Origin: Nocardia nova SH22a
GTDB lineage: Bacteria; Actinomycetota; Actinomycetes; Mycobacteriales; Mycobacteriaceae
Assembly: GCF_000523235.1 (NCBI RefSeq)
Contig: NZ_CP006850.1
Location: forward strand, 5,022,001 to 5,086,000
Direction: 5' to 3'
Length of the DNA: 64,000 nt
Shown: positions 52,597-61,666 of the stretch, piece by piece
Position numbering within the stretch: the first letter of the stretch is position 1
Layout: each line of letters starts with the position of its first letter
Notes under the pieces: model-generated
Databases searched by the model: none
What the model saw: only the letters and a program-made list of their open reading frames with translations
What the model was told of the DNA's origin: nothing
Program-made: the position numbers and the translations under genes

Positions 52597-53442
52597 TCAG
52601 GCGTCGCGGAACGGGGGCACCGGGAGGTCGGCGGCGAAGATGTCGGGGAGGTCGTGGGCGACGCTGTCGGGGAATTCGGCGGGGCGCTTCTCCAGGAACG
52701 ACGAAACGCCCTCGCGCGCATCGGCGCTCACGCCGCGCAGGTTGATGCCGCGGGATTCGACGCGGTGCGCGATCATCGGGTGTTCGGCGCCCAGGCCGCG
52801 CCAGAGCATCTGCCGCGACAGCGCCACCGAGACGGGCGCGGTGTGCTCGGTCAGCCGCCGGGCCAACTCTCGCGCGCGGTCGACCAGTTCCCCGGCCGGA
52901 TGCAGTGCGTAGAACAGCCCGGCGTCCAATGCCTCGGCCGCCTCGACCATCCGGCCGGAGTAGACCCAGTCCAGTGCGGTCTGCATGGAGACCAGACGTG
53001 GAAGGAACCAGCTCGAACAGGATTCCGGGACGATACCGCGCCGGTTGAACACGAAGCCGATGCGCGAGGTGTCGGCCGCAAGCCGGAAATCCGCGGCCAG
53101 CGTCATGGTGATCCCGACGCCGACGGCCGGGCCGTTGATGGCGGCGATGATCGGCTTGTGGCATTCGAACATCCGCAGGGCGACCTCGCCGCCGCCGTCG
53201 CGGAACATCTCCGACGCTTCGGCGGCGAAGGTCTCCGCGCCCTCCGACAGATCCGCACCCGCGCAGAAGGCCCGGCCCGCGCCGGTGACGATGATCGCGC
53301 GTACCCGGTCGTCGCGGTCGCAGGTGTCGAATGCCTCGATCAGCTCCCGGCCCATCGCGGTGGTGAAGGCGTTGAGCTGGGCCGGGCGATCGAGTGTGAT
53401 CGTGGCGATGGATTCGGAGATTTCCAAGCTGATGTCGGCCAT
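52597..53442 (-). CDS. Enoyl-CoA hydratase/isomerase family protein
   Basis: Crotonase-fold protein of 281 residues. The oxyanion-hole segments are AFCAGADLSEG (about 63) and AINGPAVGVGITMTLAADFR. FNRRGIVPESCSSWFLPRLV carries a Glu at the usual catalytic position of isomerases/hydratases. Likely acts in fatty-acid beta-oxidation; the exact reaction is unknown. ATG 53442 fits the family start; ATG 53454, four codons upstream, is possible. Diverges from a TetR gene. Confidence 0.88.
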   Translation of the reverse strand: MADISLEISESIATITLDRPAQLNAFTTAMGRELIEAFDTCDRDDRVRAIIVTGAGRAFCAGADLSEGAETFAAEASEMFRDGGGEVALRMFECHKPIIAAINGPAVGVGITMTLAADFRLAADTSRIGFVFNRRGIVPESCSSWFLPRLVSMQTALDWVYSGRMVEAAEALDAGLFYALHPAGELVDRARELARRLTEHTAPVSVALSRQMLWRGLGAEHPMIAHRVESRGINLRGVSADAREGVSSFLEKRPAEFPDSVAHDLPDIFAADLPVPPFRDA

Positions 53443-53575
53443 ATCGGACAGCATGCCACCCCGGTCCGGCCGCCGGTCGAGGTGGCGCGCGAATTCGATT
53501 GCGCCCCTCGCACATCGGCAGCGACGCCGAACGCGGAGTGGCCGCCGAGCCTGGCACCACGGCCGACCAGGCACC

Positions 53576-53625
53576 CTATAGCGGCCGTCATAGAACGCGG
53601 CGCTACACTATGACAACTGTTATAG
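53576..53625. promoter_or_regulatory. Twin 18-bp operators upstream of tetR
   Basis: Site A 53576-53593 and site B CTATGACAACTGTTATAG (53608-53625). Read on the minus strand, site A is CTATGACGGCCGCTATAG, so both share CTATGAC at one end and TATAG at the other. Centres are 32 bp apart, three helical turns. They lie between the divergent enoyl-CoA hydratase and tetR genes. Confidence 0.75.
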
Positions 53626-53638
53626 GCAGGAGGTGCGA

Positions 53639-54259
53639 ATGACGGACAGTCCGGCCGAGGACTCGCGACGGAAACTGGTGGCCGGTGCGGCCGATATGAT
53701 CCGGCGGCGCGGGCTGGCCGCCACCAGCGTGCGCGATCTAGCCAAACACGCCCGCGCTCCGCTCGGATCGACCTATCACTACTTCCCAGGCGGCAAGGCC
53801 GAACTGGCCGCCGAGGCCGTCGCCCTCGCCGGTGAGCTCACCTCCGCCCACCTGACCCGCGAACTGCGGCGTGGACCGGTCGAGGGCCTGCGTTCCTTCC
53901 TGCGCATGTGGCGAAAGAATCTGGTGGACAGCGATTTCCGCGCCGGATGCCCGATATTGGCAGTATCGGTCGAGGATGTGCCCGAGGCCGAGGGCGCGGC
54001 GCGCACCGCCGCGGCGGCGGCCTTCACCGGATGGATCGAGATCCTCACCGCGTCACTGCGCGAACACGGCGCCGACGCGGCCACCGCCGAACGCACCGCC
54101 ACCCTGATCGTCGCCGCCTTCGAGGGCAGCGTCGCCATGTGCCGCGCCGAACGCGACACCGCGGCCCTGGATTGCATCGCCGAACAACTCGACCTGCTGG
54201 TGCGCTCCGCCATCGCACCCGACCCGTCCGTTCCCCACCGAAGGAGTACCGCACCGTGA
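53639..54259 (+). CDS. TetR family regulator
   Basis: Regulator of 206 residues with HTH SRRKLVAGAADMIRRRGLAATSVRDLAKHARAPLGSTYHYFPGGKAEL (about 9-56) and a YcdC-like C-terminal domain. ATG 53639 has AGGAGG 5 nt upstream, which decides it over GTG 53633. It overlaps the thioesterase-like gene (GTGA) and probably controls both it and the divergent hydratase through twin operators. Confidence 0.88.
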   Translation: MTDSPAEDSRRKLVAGAADMIRRRGLAATSVRDLAKHARAPLGSTYHYFPGGKAELAAEAVALAGELTSAHLTRELRRGPVEGLRSFLRMWRKNLVDSDFRAGCPILAVSVEDVPEAEGAARTAAAAAFTGWIEILTASLREHGADAATAERTATLIVAAFEGSVAMCRAERDTAALDCIAEQLDLLVRSAIAPDPSVPHRRSTAP

Positions 54260-55080
54260 GTCCCACCGAAATCCGCACGCACCCTTTCGATCTCGCCACC
54301 GGCCTGACGACCACGGGTGAGGGCGGCTTCCTCGGGCACACCTCGGCCCCGTACTCGAATATGGTCGGTCCCTTCGGCGGGATCACCGCGGCCACCATGT
54401 TGCGCGCCGTACTCGACGATCCGCGCCGCACCGCGCAACCGCTGTCGCTCACCGTCAATTTCGCCGGTCCGATCGCCGAAGGCCCGTTCACGCTCGAGTC
54501 CCGGCCGGTGCGGACCAATCGCAGTACCCAGCACTGGACGCTGACGCTGAGCCAGGACGACGCCGTGGCCACCACCGCCACCGCGGTCTGCGGCACCCGC
54601 CGCCCGACCTGGTCCGATACCGAGATCAGCCCGCCCGCGGCTCCCCCGGCGGAATCCGTCGCGGTCGCGGACCCGCCGGAGTTCCCGGTGTGGATGCGCA
54701 ACTACGAGATGCGCTTCGTCCAGGGCGGCGGTCCCCTGACCCCGCAACCACGGGAGACACCCGACTCGACCACCACGCTGTGGGTCCGGGACACTCCCGC
54801 CCGGCCGCTGGACTTCCTCGCCGTCACCGCGCTCAGCGACGTCTTCATTCCCCGGGTCATGGTGCGGGCGGGGCGCATGGTCCCGGCGAGCACGGTATCG
54901 CTGACGGTGTATTTCCACGCCGACGCCGACGCCCTGGCCGCCCACGGTGACCGGCCGGTCCTGGCCACCGCCCGGGCCCAGCACTTCGGGGGCGGATTCT
55001 TCGACCAGTCCGCCCACCTGTGGGGCGCCGACGGCACGCCGCTGACCACGACCCACCAGCTCGTCTATTTCAAGGACTGA
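54256..55080 (+). CDS. Acyl-CoA thioesterase-like (double hot-dog) protein
   Basis: A 274-residue protein of the thioesterase-like superfamily: YSNMVGPFGGITAATMLRAVL (hot-dog helix, about 34-54), LSLTVNFAGPIAEGPFTLE, and a second hot-dog half ending TARAQHFGGGFFDQSAHLWGADG. Probably hydrolyses or binds acyl-CoA; with the divergent enoyl-CoA hydratase this suggests a fatty-acid or degradation cassette. GTG 54256 overlaps the tetR stop, with AAGGAG 9 nt upstream. Confidence 0.85.
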   Translation: MSPTEIRTHPFDLATGLTTTGEGGFLGHTSAPYSNMVGPFGGITAATMLRAVLDDPRRTAQPLSLTVNFAGPIAEGPFTLESRPVRTNRSTQHWTLTLSQDDAVATTATAVCGTRRPTWSDTEISPPAAPPAESVAVADPPEFPVWMRNYEMRFVQGGGPLTPQPRETPDSTTTLWVRDTPARPLDFLAVTALSDVFIPRVMVRAGRMVPASTVSLTVYFHADADALAAHGDRPVLATARAQHFGGGFFDQSAHLWGADGTPLTTTHQLVYFKD

Positions 55081-55157
55081 CCCCGCGGCGGCGTCACGTC
55101 CGCCGCAGCGGGTACCCGTCGGAGGAGGCAGTCGGCCGATCCGAGGACGCGGTGTCC

Positions 55158-56594
55158 ATGCAGTGGTTCACAGCACCCGAATACTGGTTCGCGCGGGAAG
55201 TTTTCCACCGCGGCCTGGCGATCGTCTATCTGGTGGCGTTCGCGAGCGCGGCACGGCAATTCCGGGCACTGATAGGAGAATCCGGCATGCTGCCGGTGCC
55301 GCGACTGCTGGCCCGCTCATCGCCGCGGCAGTCGCCGAGCCTGTTCCACCTGCACTACTCCGATCGCTTCTTCGCGGTGGTGGCCTGGTCCGGTGCGGCG
55401 CTGGCGGCCGCGCTGGTCGCGGGGGCCGACGACCGGGTGCCGCTGTGGGCGGCGATGCTGCTGTGGCTGCTGGCATGGGCGCTGTACCTGTCGATCGTCA
55501 ACGTGGGCCAGATCTGGTACGGGTTCGGCTGGGAATCGCTACTGCTCGAGACCGGATTCCTCGCCGTCTTCCTGGGCAACGACCGCGTCGCCCCGCCGAT
55601 TCTGGTGTTGTGGCTGGCCCGCTGGCTGCTGTTCCGGGTGGAGTTCGGCGCCGGGCTGGTCAAGATGCGCGGCGATCCGTGCTGGCGCGATCTGACCTGC
55701 CTGTACTACCACCACGAGACCCAGCCGATGCCGGGACCGCTGAGCCGGACGTTCCATCGCCTCCCCCGGCCCCTGCACCGGGCCGAGGTCGCCGCGAACC
55801 ACATCGCCCAGCTCGTGCTGCCGTTCGCGTTGTTCACTCCGCAGCCGATCGCGAGTATCGCGGCGATTCTGCTCGCGGTGACCCAGCTCTGGCTGATCCT
55901 GTCGGGCAATTTCGCCTGGCTGAACTGGCTGACGATCCTGCTGGCCTGCACCGCGATCGACGCCCGCACCGTCACCACCGTCCTACCGCTGCCCGCACCA
56001 CCGGACGCGCCCGCCGCGCCGCCCTGGTTCGTCGCCGCCGTGGTGGCCTACTCCGTCCTGGTGGTCGTGCTCAGCTATCGGCCGGTGCGCAATCTGGCCT
56101 CCTCCCATCAGCGGATGAACGCCAGTTTCGATCACTATCACCTGGTCAACACCTACGGCGCGTTCGGCCGTATCGAACGCGAGCGGTTCGAACTGGTGGT
56201 GGAGGGCACCCGCGATCCGCATCCGACCGAGGGGACCCGGTGGCGGGAATACGAATTCAAGGGCAAGCCGGGCGATCCGCGCCGGATGCCGCGTCAGTGG
56301 GCGCCGTGGCATCTGCGGCTGGACTGGATGATGTGGTTCGCCGCGATCGCCCCGTCCTACGCCCGCCCCTGGCTCGGCCCGTTCCTGCAGCGCCTGCTGA
56401 TCAATGATCCGCCGACGCTACGACTACTGCGCGACAACCCGTTTCCGGACACCCCGCCCGCCTGCGTCCGGGTCCGGCACTATCGGTACCGATTCAGCAC
56501 CCGCGAGGAATTCCGGCGCGACCGCGTATGGTGGCATCGCGTTCCGGTCGGAGATTTCGTCCCGCCGATCTCACTGCAGACGCGCGCCCACTGA
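55158..56594 (+). CDS. Lipase maturation factor (LMF1) family membrane protein
   Basis: Integral membrane protein of 478 residues with about eight helices. WYGFGWESLLLETGFLAVFLG (about 115-135), RWLLFRVEFGAGLVKMRGDPCWRDLTCLYYHHETQPMPGPLS and LVNTYGAFGRIERERFELVVEGT are strong LMF1-family signatures. In animals LMF1 helps lipases fold in the ER; the role of the bacterial proteins is unknown. ATG 55158 has GAGGA about 10 nt upstream; GTG 55152 is possible. It follows the thioesterase-like gene by 77 bp. Confidence 0.88.
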   Translation: MQWFTAPEYWFAREVFHRGLAIVYLVAFASAARQFRALIGESGMLPVPRLLARSSPRQSPSLFHLHYSDRFFAVVAWSGAALAAALVAGADDRVPLWAAMLLWLLAWALYLSIVNVGQIWYGFGWESLLLETGFLAVFLGNDRVAPPILVLWLARWLLFRVEFGAGLVKMRGDPCWRDLTCLYYHHETQPMPGPLSRTFHRLPRPLHRAEVAANHIAQLVLPFALFTPQPIASIAAILLAVTQLWLILSGNFAWLNWLTILLACTAIDARTVTTVLPLPAPPDAPAAPPWFVAAVVAYSVLVVVLSYRPVRNLASSHQRMNASFDHYHLVNTYGAFGRIERERFELVVEGTRDPHPTEGTRWREYEFKGKPGDPRRMPRQWAPWHLRLDWMMWFAAIAPSYARPWLGPFLQRLLINDPPTLRLLRDNPFPDTPPACVRVRHYRYRFSTREEFRRDRVWWHRVPVGDFVPPISLQTRAH

Positions 56595-56784
56595 TCCGGC
56601 GCCGCACGCGGGCCGATGAAATCACGCCTGCCACCGCATCATCCGTTCCGGATGAAATGCGTCGCCCGGCTTGCCACGGCAATGGAACCCACCCTCCGAT
56701 TTACCTTTTCCCGGCCCGGCGTCGTGATTTACTGTGCAATTAACTGTCAGTGTGCCGGTCGCGGTCCACCGAGGAGGAGGCGTC

Positions 56785-57159
56785 ATGCCGTTCTGGGATG
56801 TGTTCTGGCTGATCATCATGAGCTTCGCGTTCGTCGCGTATCTCATTCTGTTGTTCACAATCATTACCGACCTGTTCCGCGATCACACGACTTCCGGCTG
56901 GGTGAAGGCGATCTGGGTGATATTCCTGTTCATCCTGCCCCTGATCACGTCGCTGGTGTACCTCATCGTGCGCGGCGGCGGCATGGCACAGCGTTCGGCG
57001 AAGGAAGCGCAGCGCATCGAGACCGCACAGCGCGAATACATCAAGGAGACAGCGGGAACCAGCAGCGCCGCGCAAATTTCCGATGCCAAGAAATTGCTGG
57101 ACGAGGGAACGATCACTCGGGAGGAATTCGATCGCATCAAGGCCAAGGCGCTTGGCTGA
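56785..57159 (+). CDS. Membrane protein with PLDc_N-like helices and SHOCT domain
   Basis: A 124-residue protein with two membrane helices (about 5-27 and 39-62) of the phospholipase D N-terminal anchor type. A C-terminal SHOCT motif (DAKKLLDEGTITREEFDRIKAKAL, about 100-123) follows. Common stress-associated small membrane protein in actinobacteria; function not established. ATG 56785 follows GAGGAGGAGG with 4 nt spacing, an unusually strong site. Confidence 0.87.
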   Translation: MPFWDVFWLIIMSFAFVAYLILLFTIITDLFRDHTTSGWVKAIWVIFLFILPLITSLVYLIVRGGGMAQRSAKEAQRIETAQREYIKETAGTSSAAQISDAKKLLDEGTITREEFDRIKAKALG

Positions 57160-57533
57160 CCACGATGATCCGATCCTGACCGGCACCGGCCATCGCAGTC
57201 TTTTCCACACCGTGCGATGGTGGTGCCGATTTCTCGCTTACATCGTCGTCGTAGGATCGGCCGAGTCCTCCGGCGAGCACCACGGTGAGGGCCGACCTCG
57301 GTGACGAAAGTCGAGGAGAGTACATCCGCCCCGAAAACCACGCCGGTGCCGACCTTTCCGCGATGGTCGTCGGATCGATGGTCGGCGCCGGAGTTTCTCT
57401 CTGCCCCGTAATTTCGACGCCGCGACAGGCGTGGGCAACGTGTCCTACTGGCTGCTGATCAAATCGACACGCGTCGCTCGCCGGAATCATCGGTCTCGCA
57501 ACCGGTCACATCACCGTCCAGGAGGCAATCACC
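57160..57533. other. 374-bp gap before arginine deiminase
   Basis: No supported gene, hairpin or operator seen. It contains short AT-richer words but no paired -35/-10 that I trust. Short open frames lack ribosome sites. The deiminase promoter must lie here. Confidence 0.4.
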
Positions 57534-58784
57534 ATGAGCGACACCCGCCCGTCGGCCCGTTATGGTGTGCACTCCGAGGTCGGCACCCTGCGCAAGGTGC
57601 TGGTGTGCGCACCCGGGCTGGCCCACGACCGGCTCACCCCCGCCAACTGCGACGACCTGCTGTTCGACGATGTGCTGTGGGTGCAGAACGCCGAACGCGA
57701 CCACTTCGATTTCATGACCGGACTGCGCGAGCGCGGCGTCGAGGTCGTCGAATTGCACAATCTGCTCACCGAGACGCTCGCGGTGCCGGGCTCCCGGGAC
57801 TGGTTGTTCGACCGGCTCGTCACCGTCGATCAGGTAGGGCCGGGTCTGATCGACGACACCCGCGCCTATCTCGCCGCGCTCGACGACCGCTCGTTGGCGA
57901 CCTATCTGATCGGCGGGCTGGCGGTGGCCGATCTACCCGCCGAGTTCGCCACCGGCTACCGCGCCCTGGCCCGCGAGGGCGGCGGGGTGCGCGAATATCT
58001 GCTGCCGCCGCTGCCGAACACGCTCTACACGCGCGACACCACCTGCTGGATCTACGGCGGGGTCACGCTCAATCCGCTCTACTGGCCCGCCCGCCACGAC
58101 GAGACCCTGCTCATGAAGGCGCTCTACACCTTCCACCCCGATTTCACCGGATCGCGCGTCTGGTGGGGTGATCCGGAAAAGGATTGGGGCCTGGCCACTT
58201 TCGAGGGCGGCGATGTGATGCCGGTCGGCAACGGCGTGGTCCTGATCGGGATGAGCGAGCGCACCTCCCGGCAGGCCGTCAGCCAGGTCGCGCAGGTCCT
58301 GTTCGACAACGGCGCGGCCGAGCTGGTGATCGCCGCCGGTATGCCGAAACTGCGGTCGGCGATGCATCTGGACACGGTCTTCACCTTCGCCGACCGCGAT
58401 CTGGTGGCGATATTCCCCGATATCGTCCACTCGATCCACGCCTTCTCACTGCGCCCCGGCACGAACGGCGCGGTCGAGGTCACCGACGAATCGGCGTCGT
58501 TCCTCGAGGTCGTGGCCAAGGCCCTGAATCTGCCCGCGCTGCGGGTCGTGGAGACCGGCGGCGGCTACTACGCCAACCAACGTCAGCAGTGGGACAGCGG
58601 CAACAACCTCGTCGCCGTGGAGCCCGGTGTGGTGTTCGCCTACGACCGAAACACCCACACCAACACCGCCCTGCGCGAACAGGGTGTCGAGGTGATCACG
58701 ATCGTCGGCGCCGAACTCGGCCGCGGCCGGGGCGGCGGCCACTGCATGACCTGCCCGATCGTGCGGGACCCGGTCGAGTTCTAG
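57534..58784 (+). CDS. arcA: Arginine deiminase
   Basis: Hydrolyses arginine to citrulline and ammonia; 416 residues, the family length. Signature blocks are [15 protein letters not shown] at the N terminus, [45 protein letters not shown] and the catalytic Cys in [16 protein letters not shown] at the end. ATG 57534 is preceded by CAGGAGG. No arcB, arcC or arcD is adjacent, so it may serve acid tolerance or arginine-nitrogen use instead of the fermentative ADI pathway. Confidence 0.96.
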   Translation: MSDTRPSARYGVHSEVGTLRKVLVCAPGLAHDRLTPANCDDLLFDDVLWVQNAERDHFDFMTGLRERGVEVVELHNLLTETLAVPGSRDWLFDRLVTVDQVGPGLIDDTRAYLAALDDRSLATYLIGGLAVADLPAEFATGYRALAREGGGVREYLLPPLPNTLYTRDTTCWIYGGVTLNPLYWPARHDETLLMKALYTFHPDFTGSRVWWGDPEKDWGLATFEGGDVMPVGNGVVLIGMSERTSRQAVSQVAQVLFDNGAAELVIAAGMPKLRSAMHLDTVFTFADRDLVAIFPDIVHSIHAFSLRPGTNGAVEVTDESASFLEVVAKALNLPALRVVETGGGYYANQRQQWDSGNNLVAVEPGVVFAYDRNTHTNTALREQGVEVITIVGAELGRGRGGGHCMTCPIVRDPVEF

Positions 58785-58849
58785 CCGCGCGTTCAGGTGG
58801 TCAGGAATCGAGAAGCGACCGGTGCGGGTCGGCGATTAGCGTTGCCGAT

Positions 58850-59479
58850 ATGAACATCACCACTGATCAGAGCACTATCGCTGCGGTTACCGTCGAGGTC
58901 GAGGACCCCACCGCGGCCGCGGCCTTCTACGAGGCGGCCTTCGGGCTCGGCGACCGCCTGCGGGTCCGGAAGGCGACCGCGCCGACGAGCGGGTTTCGCG
59001 GCTACATCCTCTCGCTCGTCGTCTCGCAGCCGAATATCGTGGACGGTTTCATCGCGTCCGCGGTGGCGGCGGGGGCGACGACGGTGAAACCGGCCAAGAA
59101 GAGTTTCTGGGGCTACGGCGGGGTCGTGCAGGCTCCCGACGGGGCGATCTGGAAGATCGCGACCTCGGCGAAGAAGGACACCGGACCGGCCACCCGCGAG
59201 ATCGACGACTTCGTGCTGCTGCTCGGGGTCGACAGCGTGAAGGCGACCAAGCAGTTCTACACCGAGCGTGGCCTGGCCGTGGCGAAGAGTTTCGGCGGGA
59301 AGTATGCCGAATTCGAGTCTCCGGCCGGATCGGTGAAGCTGGCGCTCTACGGCCGCAAGGCCGCCGCCAAGGACGCGGGCGTCCCCGCGGAGGGCTCCGG
59401 ATCGCATCGGATCGCCGTCGGCAGCGCGCTGGGTTCCTTCACCGATCCGGACGGATTCGTGTGGGAGGTCGAGGTCTGA
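58850..59479 (+). CDS. Glyoxalase/VOC family protein
   Basis: Two-module vicinal-oxygen-chelate protein of 209 residues: AAVTVEVEDPTAAAAFYEAAFGLGDRLRVR (module 1) and DDFVLLLGVDSVKATKQFYTERGLAVAKSFG (module 2), each ending in an xPDGxxWE/K strand. The usual metal-binding His of module 1 is replaced (AVTVEVED), so metal-dependent catalysis is uncertain. ATG 58850 has no ribosome site; a leaderless message is likely. Could be a binding or resistance protein. Confidence 0.82.
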   Translation: MNITTDQSTIAAVTVEVEDPTAAAAFYEAAFGLGDRLRVRKATAPTSGFRGYILSLVVSQPNIVDGFIASAVAAGATTVKPAKKSFWGYGGVVQAPDGAIWKIATSAKKDTGPATREIDDFVLLLGVDSVKATKQFYTERGLAVAKSFGGKYAEFESPAGSVKLALYGRKAAAKDAGVPAEGSGSHRIAVGSALGSFTDPDGFVWEVEV

Positions 59480-59499
59480 GCCCGGTGGTCGCCACGCGA

Positions 59500-59928
59500 T
59501 CAGGCCGCCCGCAAGGGAACTCGGAAGGATTTGCGCAGCGAGGACGGGCCGACCAGGGGCAGCAGAGCGGCGAGCAGCTTGCCCTTGAATGCCTGTGGTG
59601 TGCGGGTCAGTTCGACGTCGACGCGGGCACCCTCGGGTGCGGGCGTGGCGCGGAACACCCAGCCGCCACCGGCGCCGAAGAGTTTCGAATCCAGGGTGGT
59701 GACGGTGACGGTGTCGCCCGCCGGGTCCCACTCGTAGCGGGCGCGTTCCCAGGCCGCGTCGGTGCCCTCGGTGACCTCGGCCCAGCCCTCCCCCTGCTCG
59801 TGCACGGTGAAATGCTCGGCGTCGATCGACGGCCACACCTCGGCCCGCGCGGGACCGAAATCGGTGAGCACCCGCACGACCTCGGCGGGGGTCAGGGTGG
59901 AGGTGAGATGAAAACGGACGGTGGTCAT
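59500..59928 (-). CDS. SRPBCC family (START/Bet v1-like) protein
   Basis: A 142-residue cytosolic helix-grip protein: RFHLTSTLTPAEVVRVLTDFGPARAEVWPSIDAEHFTVHEQGEGWAEVTEG at the start, a central sheet WEWDPAGD-like YEWDPAGDTVTVTTL, and the long C-terminal helix FKGKLLAALLPLVGPSSLRKSFRV. Binds a hydrophobic ligand; which one is unknown. ATG 59928 follows GAGGAG with 6 nt spacing; the longer frame from 60012 is rejected. Convergent with the glyoxalase-like gene. Confidence 0.85.
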   Translation of the reverse strand: MTTVRFHLTSTLTPAEVVRVLTDFGPARAEVWPSIDAEHFTVHEQGEGWAEVTEGTDAAWERARYEWDPAGDTVTVTTLDSKLFGAGGGWVFRATPAPEGARVDVELTRTPQAFKGKLLAALLPLVGPSSLRKSFRVPLRAA

Positions 59929-60127
59929 GGCGAACTCCTCGAAACCGGTGGGCGCCCGGTGCGTGGTGAGCGGCCGGGCGATGTCCGGTGCGTGGTTCGC
60001 GGTGCCGGACACTCATCGAGCATGGCCGCCACCGGCCCGCCCTCGATTCCGTCGGATGACGCTGACTTGACGTATTCCGCCGTGCCGGACGCCGGGCGAC
60101 CGGATTCCGGATGGTCGCACTCCCGGT

Positions 60128-60970
60128 TCACGCTCGCGGCGAGGGAGTCGCCTTCGCTGTCAGTACCTCGATCAGCCGATTCGCGAAGTCTCCGGCGTCG
60201 GTGCGTATTCCGTTGTGCGCACCGGGAAACTCTGTCACGTCCAGGCCGAGCCGGGCCGCGATCTCCATTGCGGGACGGCAGGGCAGGCAGCCGCGGGTTT
60301 CGCGGCCGATCGCCAGCACCAGCCGATCCGCCACCTGTGCGAGTGCCCGGTAATCGGGTGTGTAGGAGGTGAATTCGCGCAGTTCGTGCTCGATCATCAC
60401 CGGTCCGTTGGCGGCCAGGCGAGTCCACATCCGCGCCGCGCGATCGGACAGCTCCGCGATGTCCGGAGCGGGTTTCATCGCGGGACCGATACCGGCCAGG
60501 AATCGGGCCCCCGCCGCCGCGACGCTGTCGGTGTGCAGCAATGCGTACACCTCTTCGACCATGGTCAGGTGTTCGTCGGCATCGGGCAGGACGGCGAAGC
60601 AGGGCGGTTCGTGGGCGACCAGGGCGCGCACGCGGTCCGGATACCGGGCCAGCAGATCGAGTCCGACTATCGCACCGTTGCTGGTACCGCACACGAAGGC
60701 GGGCTCAGCGGTCAGATGTGCGAGCAGCCGGGCCGCGTCGTCGGCCTGCACCGCCACGCGCTGATCCTCGGGTCCGTGCTCGAGGAGGCTGCGCGAATAT
60801 CCGCGCGGGTCCAGCGCCACGACCGTGAAATGCCGTTCCAGCACCTCGGCCATATCGTCGAACACTCCCGCGTCGCCGCCGCCGCCCGGAATCGACAGCA
60901 GCAGTGGGCCATTGCCGCGCACCTCGTAGTACAGGGTCGCGCCGGGGACGGGCAGGGTGTCGGATCTCAT
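60128..60970 (-). CDS. Alpha/beta hydrolase
   Basis: Hydrolase of 280 residues. The oxyanion region is LLSIPGGGGDAGVF, the nucleophile Ser in CGTSNGAIVGLDLLARYP and the His in FPGAHNGIRTD near the end. The cap carries DADEHLTMVEEVYAL. Intracellular; substrate unknown. ATG 60970 overlaps the tetR stop (ATGA), with GAGGAAG upstream, so it is the second gene of a tetR-hydrolase unit. Confidence 0.88.
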   Translation of the reverse strand: MRSDTLPVPGATLYYEVRGNGPLLLSIPGGGGDAGVFDDMAEVLERHFTVVALDPRGYSRSLLEHGPEDQRVAVQADDAARLLAHLTAEPAFVCGTSNGAIVGLDLLARYPDRVRALVAHEPPCFAVLPDADEHLTMVEEVYALLHTDSVAAAGARFLAGIGPAMKPAPDIAELSDRAARMWTRLAANGPVMIEHELREFTSYTPDYRALAQVADRLVLAIGRETRGCLPCRPAMEIAARLGLDVTEFPGAHNGIRTDAGDFANRLIEVLTAKATPSPRA

Positions 60971-61560
60971 TGCGGGACTTCCTCTTCGGTTGCGGTCGGC
61001 CACTGCTCCAGGGTCCGGTGCAGGGCGTCGAGAATGTGGTGCCAGCTCGTGGCGGCGGGGCGGGAATGCGCGAAACCGCCCGCCGCCTCCAGAGTGGCGA
61101 AACCGTGAAATGTGCTGCGCAGCAGGCGACCCGCATCGGTCAGCTCCGGTTCACGCAGCCCGTAACCGCGCAGCAGCGCCGCGGTGAGTTCGATGCCGCG
61201 CAGCAGAGCGGGCTCACCGGCGACCTCGGCGGGGTCCATCCGGATCTGCGTGGCCGCGTACCGGCCCGGATGCTCGACCGCGTAGGAGCGGTAGGCATCG
61301 GCGAAGGCGATCAGCGCGTCCCGGCCGGACCGCCCGGCCACCGCCGGACCGATCCGGTCGTTCATCTCCGCACCCGCCAGCAACCCCACCCGCACCTGCA
61401 GATCCCGCAGATTGCGGACGTGGGTGTACAGACTGGGATCTTTCACGCCGAACCGGCGAGCCACGGCCGACAGGGTGACCCGGTCGAATCCGACCTCGTC
61501 GGCGAGTTCGGCCGCGGCACGGGCGATTCGGTCCCGGGAAAGCCCGGCACGAGGCGACAT
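60967..61560 (-). CDS. TetR family regulator with WHG-type C-terminal domain
   Basis: Regulator of 197 residues. HTH SRDRIARAAAELADEVGFDRVTLSAVARRFGVKDPSLYTHVRNLRDL covers about 8-54, and the C-terminal part ends with LLRSTFHGFATLEAAGGF, the WHG-like motif. ATG 61560 has GGAG about 6 nt upstream. Two CCTAAT-type palindromes lie directly upstream, so it probably represses itself with the hydrolase, and possibly the divergent methyltransferase. Confidence 0.88.
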   Translation of the reverse strand: MSPRAGLSRDRIARAAAELADEVGFDRVTLSAVARRFGVKDPSLYTHVRNLRDLQVRVGLLAGAEMNDRIGPAVAGRSGRDALIAFADAYRSYAVEHPGRYAATQIRMDPAEVAGEPALLRGIELTAALLRGYGLREPELTDAGRLLRSTFHGFATLEAAGGFAHSRPAATSWHHILDALHRTLEQWPTATEEEVPQ

Positions 61561-61572
61561 CCACCACTCCTT

Positions 61573-61608
61573 CCTAATCTACTTAGGATAGCACCTAATC
61601 AAATTAGG
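61573..61608. promoter_or_regulatory. Twin 15-bp TetR operators
   Basis: CCTAATCTACTTAGG (61573-61587) and CCTAATCAAATTAGG (61594-61608) are near-identical palindromes 21 bp centre to centre, two helical turns, in the 106-bp gap between divergent tetR and methyltransferase genes. Confidence 0.87.
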
Positions 61609-61666
61609 ATGCCCGCGACCAGGCTTTCCGATCGCCCTGTCGGACCCGGTGAGTAGGTTGGCGCGT

